Source: Hordeum vulgare subsp. vulgare (Eukaryota > Streptophyta > Magnoliopsida > Poales > Poaceae). Taken from it: a stretch of DNA of 64,000 nt. Below are positions 22,296-30,240 of this stretch, piece by piece. Numbering within the stretch: position 1 is the first letter of the stretch; each line of letters opens with the position of its first letter. The notes beneath the pieces were generated by a model, which saw only the letters and a list, made by a program, of their open reading frames with translations, searched no databases and had not been told where the DNA came from. A program made the position numbers and the translations under genes. The stretch lies in the NCBI RefSeq assembly GCF_904849725.1, contig NC_058522.1, positions 231,607,084 to 231,671,083 of the forward strand, written 5' to 3'.

Positions 22296-22502
22296 CGGGT
22301 TCAAAGCGGAGGAGGGAGGCGGCACGGGGATGGAGGCGACTTTGGCGGCACGGGCGGTGAACGGGAGGTCGGCGCGGGCCCCGACGACACTGGAAATCAA
22401 TACATCAGAGCAGCGGGGAACCGAATGTGGTGGTCCAGGAGTGGTCGTCATTGGACGGACTGTGAGGAGCGGCGGCGGCGGTGCAGGAGAAAGGATATGC
22501 AA
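22296..22502 (-). other. Candidate first exon upstream of the tandem array
   Basis: GC-rich minus-strand frame starting at 22502 or at an internal Met at 22451 (MTTTPGPPHSVP), with a donor-like CCCG/GTGAGCC at 22290-22299. Read through the donor, the frame continues across the array to 21648 (284 codons). Upstream sequence on the minus strand is typical plant 5' flank, with a CT-rich run and CCGCCGCCGCC just before the frame. Together with the candidate exon at 21320-21390 this could be a decayed or non-coding plant gene whose first intron carries the array. I see no recognisable domain. Confidence 0.28.
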
Positions 22503-23089
22503 TTTTTTAGATGTGTGCGTGTGTTCTCTTAAATGAGGAGGTCTGCGTGTAGTGAAACTGGAAAGCCAGAAGGTCTAAAAGAATTCTACTCGGTGGTTGG
22601 ATAGAAAACTGACACGTAGAGGTCAAAAGACCACCTAAGCCTTTGCCAAAACCAGACAGCGCTAAATAGCCATGAAGAGTAAAGAAAAAGGTCCAAAGAA
22701 ACAGGAAAAATCAAACGGCTGCCGCTTTAGTATTGTTACTTACTTATTATTTCAGAAATAACCTCTAGGATGGACTACTTCATAAAAAGGCTGAACGTGG
22801 CAATCCACGCCACCGGTGGAGCAGGCGGATGGACGGTGGGGTGCGTGGGGAGCAGACGGACCGTAGGAGCCTGGTAGTTTTGCTGTCATGCCAGTCCACA
22901 TGCGTGGCCTGGTGGATGAGACAAATCTTAACGCGTACGCGACAGCGCGAGCAGCTGGGAAACACGGAGAAGTCCAGTCCACTCGTATAGTCGTATGGAC
23001 GAGCTATAAGGAAGAAAATCCATCAGGATATGTTTGATTTTTTATTTCTACCATGTACAACGAACATTATCCGTGGCCAACATATGTAT
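22503..23089. other. Intergenic sequence, no feature recognised
   Basis: Mixed composition. A GC-richer block near 22800-22980 has short open frames on the minus strand without recognisable content. No repeat boundaries. Confidence 0.4.
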
Positions 23090-23091
23090 TA

Positions 23092-23174
23092 CTCCCTTCC
23101 GTTCCTAAATATATGTTCTTTCAAAAATTCCGCCACGGACCGTACATATAAGCAAAATGAATAAATCTACATAT
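23092..23174 (+). mobile_element. Stowaway-type MITE, left half (split by element F)
   Basis: Begins CTCCCTTCCGTTCCTAAATA after a TA at 23090-23091, the terminal sequence typical of grass Stowaway (Tc1/Mariner) MITEs. It reads to GAATCTACATAT and stops where element F's 5' LTR starts. The other half is 25748-25817, ending AAGAACGGAGAAAG before TA (25818-25819). Joined, the centre matches the Triticeae MITE I remember. Confidence 0.8.
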
Positions 23175-23424
23175 TGTTAGAAGGAAGAGAGAGATGATGG
23201 AATAGTTGTTATATTGTTTGAGCGTCGTAGACATATACCCCCTGTGTCCTAAAATAAGTAACGCTCACTTAGTATAAAAATTATACTAGTTTAGTTATAA
23301 ATTTGCGACACTTATTTTGGAACGGATGGAGTATATAGGAGTACATGATCAACTTGAAATACAAGACAAGCCAGAATAATTCCTAGTCTATCTTATGTTT
23401 TCTAGCTAAACACGATACTCAACA
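23175..23424 (+). repeat. Element F 5' LTR (contains a MITE)
   Basis: TG...CA repeat matching 25592-25742 except for the inserted 94-bp Stowaway plus a duplicated TA. Just after the LTR, AATGGTAGTGACACAGA (23440-23456) may be a decayed Met-tRNA primer-binding site; this is weak. Confidence 0.8.
23238..23331. mobile_element. 94-bp Stowaway MITE inside element F's 5' LTR
   Basis: Imperfect terminal inverted repeats, CCCCCTGTGTCCTAAAATAA at the left and TTATTTTGGAACGGATGGAG at the right, with TA on both sides (23236-23237 and 23332-23333). The matching place in the 3' LTR (near 25650, ATATATATAG) lacks it and serves as the empty site. Confidence 0.88.
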
Positions 23425-25591
23425 TCCCCCTCCAGTCACAATGGTAGTGACACAGATGGTGAGACTGAAAAAGAATCTGAAGGTAAGCGGACGGTCCTCC
23501 CCCCTAGTCGTAACTGTCGATGCATCGCGGAAGTTGTGGCTGGAGTGGAAACCAACTAGGTTGCTCATGCAAAGCGGTAACCCTTTGTACCGATGTCGAG
23601 GTAGCCGAGAGCGTAGGATGGTGTAGCCGTGGTTGAGGTAGCCGTTCGAAGAACGTCGTGGTCAATTGTCGAGTCGTGGTAGCTGATGTCGAGGAAGTCA
23701 TCGTGGAGCCGCGGGCACAAGGAGGCGCCGAGTTAGTCATGGTCACAATGGTGTCGAAGTAGTGGTGCGACGGAAAGAAGACGTAGTTGAGACGCGTCGC
23801 CCCGAATTTGCCACGCCCGGGGACACATCATGGACGAAGGCATACATCGGTGTTGCCAGCACCGCGCATGCGTAGATGGACGAAGTCGATGTTGACGATG
23901 CGTCGCTCCATGCTTACCAGGCCTGGGGACACACCGGGGATGAAGGCACGCATCGGTGTTGTCAGCATCGGGCATGCACTGACGGGGACCTACACAAGCT
24001 GGTACGCCATGTCGAGGAGGCTAGCAGAGAAGGACTCGACGACGGTTGCGGCACAAATCGACGGAGGCCGACGTTACTCGCGGTGGTCGGAGTAGATGAA
24101 GTGGTCGGAAAAGACGACGGCGACGCTGGCGATGAGCTGGTGCTGGACGAAGATGAAGGGGGTGGATGGGCGACGCGGCTCAGGTGAGCGAGCTGGAGTG
24201 GCGCCAAAGGAGAGCGGCGGCGGCGGCTGGTTAGGAACGCGGCAGCGCTGCCCGAAGTAGGCGAGAAAGAACCTGACAGTGTGACGAAGACTAGCATGGA
24301 CACTCGCGTTCCCGAGCTGAAGGAGATGGCGCGACACATACCACACGAAGTCGACGCGCGGAGACGAAAGGGTGGACCGCGCGCTGCAGCGCTACGGCCC
24401 GAAGGGGCGATGAAGCAGCAACGCGCGGGTTGGGGCGACGGCGGGAAGACCTCGGGGCGGCAGCGCAGACTGCATGCTGCGACGTGATGGCCCGACGGGG
24501 CAGCGTAGTGGCGGTGCGCGGGTCGGTGCAGCCACGGGGATGGCCTCGGGCGGCGGGGGGACCATGTGCCGCCGCACTACTGCCCGAAGGGGCGGAGTAG
24601 CGATGGCTCACGGGTCGGTGCAGCCGCAAGGAGAACCATGGGGCAGTGGCGCTACGGCCCGACGGGGCGATGCAGCAGGAGCCCGGTGCTCAATCGGTGG
24701 AGGGGCGCGCTTTACTCGCGACAGTCTTCACGGGACCTGCGAAGGCGCGTGCAACCAACGGGCGAGATTGGTCGCACGGCGTAGATGAGGTGGATCGTGG
24801 ACGGGTGGGTGATCAATCTGATCACGCGCGATGTCGGGGATGTCGCTCGGTGGAGGCAGGGTGGCACCATCCGAGTAGAGGCCGGCGACAACGGTCGCGG
24901 TCAGAGCCGACAGCCGACCTCATGCGGCCGATGACGATCGCAACCGGAGCCGGCCTGAGGATTCCGACGATGCAGCTGGCGCGAGGCAGCCGGCGAGGCC
25001 GACACGGCCGCCAGCTAGCAGCCGGTCCGAGGCAGGCGGCGAGGCCGAAGCGGCCAGAACCGGCAACTAGCCCGAGGCGGCCCAAGCCTGCGAGAGCGCA
25101 GCCGGCACGAGGCAGCCGGTGCGCGACCATGCAAGGCGACGGTGAAGACGGGTGGTGATGAAGCAGTCCTGGTCGATGAAGGGCGGCAACGGCCGGTGCA
25201 GGGCGATAGGTGAGCACACGCACAATAAACGGCCGTGAGGGGCCCCCGCATCGCGTGAGGTTGTTGGTTTGGTGAAAAGGTTGTGTCACCCTGATGTCGG
25301 AGTAGAGGCGCGGTAGTCGACGACGGTGGAGGGCGACGCAAACCGATCTTAGATCAGAAAATCAAAAAAGAAGACGTTGATCAAAGGGACCGGCAGAACA
25401 GAGAAAAACCCGGATCAAGAGATCCGGAAAAAAACTCTATAGGAAAGCCGGTCAACAAGACGTGCAGACGAACCCTAGGCACGGGCGATGCGGCCCCCAG
25501 CGGCGGTTATGGAGGCCGACCGCCCTGGGGGCGGCACGCGAGGCGGAAGCGATTGGCGGCGACTAGGTCTTGAAACTTGCGGCATATACCA
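23425..25591. other. Element F internal region, GC-rich and non-coding
   Basis: Very GC-rich and dominated by CGACG, GGCGG and GCAGC words, so long frames are open on both strands by composition alone. None resembles gag or pol. Internal repeats are visible. A block of roughly 65 bp near 23810-23875 (GGGGACACATCATGGACGAA) recurs near 23928-23990. A looser repeat built round GGCCCGA(A/C)GGGGC occurs about every 60-100 bp from 24395 to 24670. A GGCAGCCGGCGAGGCCG-type repeat runs 24960-25110. Captured gene fragments are possible, but none is recognised. Confidence 0.6.
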
Positions 25592-25742
25592 TGTTAAAAG
25601 GAAGAGAGAGATGGTATAATAGTTTGTTTGCTTGAGCCTCGTGGGCATATATATAGAAGTACATGATCAAATTGAAGTACAAGACAAGCCAGAATAATTT
25701 CTGGTCTATCTTATGTCTCCTAACTAAACACGATACTCAACA
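25592..25742 (+). repeat. Element F 3' LTR
   Basis: 151-bp TG...CA repeat. It lacks the MITE found in the 5' copy, showing that the MITE arrived after F inserted. Confidence 0.8.
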
Positions 25743-25747
25743 CACAC

Positions 25748-25817
25748 TAAAATATGTCGATAGACATCCTTATTAATCTATGGTGAAATCTTAACAAAAA
25801 TTTAAGAACGGAGAAAG
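25748..25817 (+). mobile_element. Stowaway-type MITE, right half
   Basis: Continues the MITE begun at 23092: TAAAATATGTCGATAGAC through AAGAACGGAGAAAG, followed by TA (25818-25819). It pairs with the CTCCCTTCCGTTCCTAAA start. Confidence 0.78.
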
Positions 25818-25886
25818 TAACTACTAACACTTTTCCTCTTCCCATTTATTTCCTACCACACACACCCTAGTGACCCATATATGTTA

Positions 25887-26133
25887 GATTGTCCATAATG
25901 GAAGTAACTTGATTAGTAACATCGGGTACAAGTCAACAAGTTTGCTTATGTGATAATGATTTAATTATGAGAAAGATAAATTAAGTAATATACCAAGACA
26001 AGATGGATCTACAAGCGAATAAATAAAGTGTTGCATGATACCACACATATGTTACTCCTCACTATGAAGGTAGTAACATATACTAGTAGCATATGCATAT
26101 TACTAGTTTAAGTTACTCCCCACTATGACTAGT
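25887..26133. mobile_element. Tourist-like (PIF/Harbinger) MITE
   Basis: 247 bp bounded by TTA on each side (25884-25886 and 26134-26136). The left end, ATTGTCCATAATGGAAGTAA, and the reverse complement of the right end, ACTAGTCATAGTGGGGAGTA, form imperfect terminal inverted repeats. AGTAACTT and TAGTAACAT words inside match the MITE at 38320-38889. Three-base TTA/TAA duplications are usual for this superfamily. Confidence 0.65.
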
Positions 26134-26181
26134 TTAACGTTTCTCATCTTCACAATAATTATGATGGTGGTCACATTGTGC

Positions 26182-26186
26182 GCGTA
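26182..26186. repeat. Left target-site duplication of element D (GCGTA)
   Basis: Perfect 5-bp match to 38308-38312 on the far side of element D. Confidence 0.95.
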
Positions 26187-26509
26187 TGTTGGGGCATAGT
26201 TTATGCCTAAGTAATTTTGGTGATTGATGACAGTACCATAAAGGACTAACTGTGTGTGTTAAGGTTTCAGATAACACACGTCAACGGCACAAGACGACTC
26301 GCCTCCTCATTCATGGAACGGAAGCACGGCGCTCTCTACGATTCTCTTTATTTGAGTCATAGGAAAGCCGTACTATTAAGAGGGGAACCATAGTGGAAAG
26401 GTTTAGGTGGAATCTATCTTTGCACGCGCACACTTCACATATTTCCCCTTACGTTCATCTTTGGAGCAGCCCCCGCCACGGTGTTTCTTTCCTCCTTTCA
26501 AAATGGTCC

Positions 26510-26855
26510 CCAGCGGTAGTACTGCTGGCCCTAGCGGTAGTACCGCTGGAATGCTAGTGGTAGTACTGCTGCAGCCAGCGGTAGTACCGCTGGCTAGCGG
26601 TAGTACCGCCCCTGGTCAGCGGTAGTACCGCTCCAGGAGCTTAGTACCGCCTGCGTAGCGGTTGTTCGTGGACGGACCTTTTTGCGAAGACTTTCTTGGC
26701 GGTGGTAGTGTTTTCGCACTACCAGGGGCCCAGCGGTAGTACCGCTGGAGTGCCAGCGGTAGTACCGCTGCAACCAGCGGTAGTACCGCTAGTCGGCGGT
26801 AGTACTGCCCCTGGTCAGCGGTAGTACCGCTGCAGCCAGCGGTAGTACCGTTGGA
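26510..26855 (+). promoter_or_regulatory. Palindrome array in element D 5' LTR promoter
   Basis: About 12 copies of AGCGGTAGTACCGCT, a 15-bp palindrome with a single unpaired central base, usually flanked as CAGC...CTGG and spaced about 22 bp. Copies begin near 26511, 26533, 26556, 26578, 26596, 26618, then 26731, 26753, 26775, 26794, 26817 and 26839. The array ends about 45 bp upstream of the TATA box. It could bind a dimeric factor or act in silencing; this is inference. The 3' LTR has the same array at 37187-37520. Confidence 0.85.
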
Positions 26856-26897
26856 GCTCGGGCAGAGAGTGGGAAACGGTTGGATTTTTCCCCTCAC

Positions 26898-26905
26898 TAT
26901 ATAAA
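26898..26905 (+). promoter_or_regulatory. Element D LTR TATA box
   Basis: TATATAAA followed by a CT-rich leader, the probable promoter for the full-length RNA. The 3' LTR copy is at 37564-37571. Confidence 0.75.
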
Positions 26906-27643
26906 GGGTTCTTCTAGCTGTGGAACCTTATCTCTTACCTCCCCAAGCTCCATTGTTGCTCCCTAAGCTCAAAAGTGCCCGATCTCTCTCCCTAGCCAAT
27001 CCAACTTGTTGATTCTTTAGGGATTGGTTGAGAAGGCCTAGATCCACACTTCCACCAAGAGAAAATTTGATTCCCCCACCAATCCCTTGCGGATCTTGTT
27101 ACTCTTGGGTGTTTGAGCATCCTAGATGGTTGAGGTCACCTCGAAGCCATATTCCATTGTGGTGAAGCTTCTTGGTCTTGTTGGGAGCCTCCAAGCTTTG
27201 TGCGGAGCTTGCCCCAACCTTGTTTGTAAAGGTCCGGTCGCCGCCTTCAAGGGCACCTATAGTGGAATCACGGTACCTTTGCATCGTGCGAGGGCGTGAG
27301 GAGAATATGGTGGCCTTAGTGGCTTATTGGGGAGCATTGTGCCTCCACACCGCTCCAACGGAGACGTACTTCCTGTCAAAGGGAGGGAACTTCGGTAACA
27401 CATCCTCGTCTCCATCGGTTCCACTTGTGGTTATCTCTATCCTTTACTTTGTGTATGCTTATGTTGCGGACTATATCTTACTTGTCTTAGTAGCTCTCGT
27501 TGTTAGCTTCATTAGGGTTCACCTCATTGTCGTAATATTTGTGAACCCATATGTTGTTTACCTTAACTTGCTAAGATTAATTAAAAAGTGGTCGTTGTCT
27601 ATTCACCCCCCCCCCCTCTAGTCAACCATATCGATCCTTTCAA

Positions 27644-27657
27644 TTGGTATCAGAGCC
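27644..27657 (+). other. Element D primer-binding site
   Basis: TGGTATCAGAGCCA two bases after the 5' LTR end, complementary to plant initiator methionine tRNA. Confidence 0.92.
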
Positions 27658-27693
27658 ACGTCTCTTTATTAAGAGTTTAACCACCCAAAGAGT

Positions 27694-29232
27694 ATGGAAG
27701 GCGAAGAGGGAATTAACCATGGGCAACCTGAGGCCATGGACTTGACTTCGGTCACAAGGGACGACTTGAATACGGCTATGGCCGCTCTCAAGATGTCCTT
27801 GACGAACGAGGTCAAGACCATGCTTAAAGAGTTAATTGAGGGATTTAAAAGTTCACCCGAACCGGCTATAGTGGTTAAACCCACCGTTTCCGATTCGGAG
27901 GCCAACTCCTCTAAGGAAGCGGCTAAAGGTATGCAACCTCCCTCATCTCACGAAAAGGATGGGACTGGAACATATGACTCAGTTCCACCCCCCATGGCCT
28001 ATGGAGGATCCGTTCCCGCACCACGTCTTAATCATGTTGGTCCTCCTCCTAAGCTTGTGAAAGGTGACTTTGCTAACTGGGTATTTTCTATTAAGTCTCA
28101 TTTGAATCACAACTCAATAAACTTGTGGAGAATCATCGAGCAAGGATATTATCCCCATGATCCAAGCAACCTCACTCCAAGAGAAGATGGAGACAATCAA
28201 TACAATCACTCCGCTTTGTTTATCCTCCAGTCTGCAGTGCCACCTGAAGATCTTCCTCACTTGCGTCCCTTCACTTTGCCCAAGGATTGTTGGGAGCATA
28301 TTATGGTGTTGTACAAGGGAAGCTCAAGCATTCAACGATCCAACTATGAAGTGATACTTGATAAGGCCGATGAGTTTGTGATGAAGGAAGACGAGGACCC
28401 TCGTGATCTCTATCGGAGGGTGACTGCTATTGCTGTGGCACTCAAGGATCATGGGAGCAAGGATGTGGATGATACATGGGTCAAGCTCAAGTTCCTTAAA
28501 GCCATCACACCTTTCAACAAAGCCATGTCATCTGTCATTCGTCGGCGGCCAGACTTCCACTCCTTGTCTTCCAGTGAGGTGTTGGATGAATTCATTGCAA
28601 TGTCAATCATGAACGAAACAGCCGACAATGCACTTGCTCGTGTTCGATCAAAGACAACTTCACCCAACCTTGCGTTGAAAGCAAAAGCAATGCTTGAAGA
28701 AGAAGAAGAAGAAGATGAGGAAGAGGAGGGTTGCCCTGAAGAAACAAAGTATGCCTATCATGAGCACATGGCTCTTGCATCAAGGCAATTCTGGGGCAAC
28801 AAGAGGAACTCAAGACCCTCCTTCACCAAGAACAACTCGAGTGGATTCAAACCCAAACAACGAGTAAGGACATGTTATAACTGTGGTAACGTGAGTCACT
28901 TCGTGGCCGAATGTCCCTATGAGAAAAGGGAAGACAACGGAGGCAAGCTCATTCGCAAAGACAAAACCAAATCATTTCCAATCAAGAACAACTTTGTGAA
29001 GAAACCTCACCCAAAAGGGATGGTCGCCCTTGAAGAGTACCCTTCCGATGATGATGATGATGATGATACAGTGGCAACGACAACTGTTTCTATTGCCACT
29101 ACACCTCCCCAGAAGGTGTCTCTCTTCAACGCCCCCAACGAGAACCACATCACCAAGTGCCTCATGGCAAAAGGTATCAATCAGGTAACTCCCATCATTA
29201 AGACCAACATTACTTCGCCCCTTCATTGTTAA
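27694..29232 (+). pseudogene. Element D gag (N-terminal part, frameshifted near its end)
   Basis: Gag assembles the particle that packages element RNA. The 512-codon frame starts at the first good ATG after the PBS (MEGEEGINHGQPEAMDLTS). It has a capsid-type region (KLVKGDFANWVFSIKSHLNH, about residues 115-135, onward to about 300), an acidic Glu run near residue 335, and a CX2CX4HX4C zinc knuckle (CYNCGNVSHFVAEC) starting at residue 394. An Asp run near residue 455 follows. The frame ends at 29232 just after a probable one-base indel near 29205-29220, because the gag reading clearly continues in another frame from 29226. Capsid and knuckle identify it securely. Confidence 0.9.
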
Positions 29233-30236
29233 ATTGTGTTGAAGATAGTGATGTTGGGGAACTTAATGAGCATGATCTTGACAAGTTTCTGTGCACTATT
29301 AAGGCAGAACCCAAGAAGCACTTTGTTGCTCTCTTGGAACAACTGGGTGAGGCCACTGACCTCATTGAGTCTCATGAGGAGACCATCTCCGAGCTTCAGG
29401 GACACAGTCGTGACTATGCCGATGAAATTGCCGAATTATCTAATGCTCTAGAAAAGGAGCACACTCTTCGTTTGGCTCTTGAGGAGTCATATAACGATGA
29501 CTGCGCTAAAATGCAAAAGAAACTAGATCATGATGTTGTTCTTACTCGTATGCTTAAGTCTGAAAAGTATGCTCTTGAGGTTGGCCATGACAGACTCAAA
29601 GAGGAGTTTGACACACTTGACAAGGCCCACAAGGTCTAAAAAGGTGTTCATTTCTCTCTAAAAGAGTCTCATGGTCAACTCCAAGCAAAGCTTACCAAGG
29701 AGATCTCTACTTGCCCTCCCTTTGTGTTAATTGATAATGCTTGTGCAACTAACCCCTATTGTGAGCATGTACATCTTGTGGAGGAAAATGCCAAGTTAAA
29801 GGAGAAACTTGAGAAGGGCCTTGTGGCATGCATCCAAGGTGAGAAGAGTCTAAACAACCTCTTGAGCACTCAAAAGGGTGTTGTAGGAAAGGAGGGACTT
29901 GGACTTACCTCCAAGTCAAAAGGTAAAAGGAGGAACAGGAACAAACGATCTCCCACCCTCATGGACATCTTTGTCAAAGAGGGTGAGTGGACTCAGAAGG
30001 CGAACAGGAACAAGGTGGACTATGGAAACCTCAAGAAGGGAAAAACCATTCCTACTAACACAGCTGGCAAACTCAATTCTTCTTATGTCTTATGTTGTGC
30101 TAGTGATGGGCATGTTTATGCCAGATTTGTTGGTTCCTACGATGAGGATATTGAATGGGCTATCTGGGTTCCTAAGACCCTTGTCTCTAACATGAAAGGA
30201 CCCATTAAAAAATGGGTACCTAAAACCAAGCCTTGA
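29226..30236 (+). pseudogene. Element D gag C-terminal extension (coiled coil and VARFVG/IWVPK-type module)
   Basis: This frame continues gag. The first 137 codons are strongly heptad-like and charged (DLIESHEETISELQGHSRDY), as in a coiled coil. One in-frame TAA (29637-29639) breaks the reading, which resumes in the same frame with more coiled coil (about 29775-29850) and a basic KSKGKRRNRNKRS stretch. It then ends with VYARFVGSYDEDIEWAIWVPK and a final WVPKTKP before TGA at 30234-30236. Element E's gag ends with a similar arrangement, so the C-terminal module is shared and probably functional. Its role is unknown to me. Confidence 0.8.
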
Positions 30237-30240
30237 TCTA

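Larger units (their letters stand above)
23175..25742 (+). mobile_element. Element F: short-LTR, apparently non-autonomous LTR retrotransposon
   Basis: Two direct terminal copies, 23175-23424 (250 bp, of which 96 bp are an inserted MITE and its TA) and 25592-25742 (151 bp), both start TGTTA(G/A)AAGGAAGAG and end GATACTCAACA. The 5-bp flanks are CATAT (23170-23174) and CACAC (25743-25747), a TSD allowing two C-to-T changes. Element F lies inside a Stowaway MITE whose halves rejoin cleanly when F is removed. The 2.17-kb interior has no gag or pol, so F would need another element's proteins. I do not know its family. Confidence 0.82.
26187..27641 (+). repeat. Element D 5' LTR
   Basis: 1,455 bp, TGTTGGGGCATAG to GATCCTTTCA. 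U3 carries the palindrome array (26510-26855), then a TATA box at 26898-26905. After a CT-rich leader the LTR holds a 149-codon open frame (27172-27621) that is repeated in the 3' LTR (37825-38286), but this lies in R/U5 and I do not regard it as a gene. Confidence 0.95.

Noticed and set aside
21648..22502. A 284-residue repeat protein across the 65-bp array
   Set aside because: The unit lacks stops in all three minus frames, so the long frame is expected by structure; there is no domain or codon evidence.
23440..25341. Many 60-170 codon frames on both strands in element F
   Set aside because: Very high GC removes stop codons in every frame; overlapping frames on both strands have Arg/Ala/Pro-rich, non-protein composition.
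26510..26855. CRISPR-like array (short palindromic repeats at regular spacing)
   Set aside because: The genome is a plant; units are about 22 bp apart with related spacers, in a retrotransposon promoter, and occur in both LTRs.
27172..27621. 149-codon frame in element D 5' LTR, repeated at 37825-38286
   Set aside because: It lies in the transcribed LTR segment and repeats because the LTR repeats; hydrophobic part ends in a poly-C/Pro tail with no known domain. A small LTR-encoded peptide cannot be excluded.
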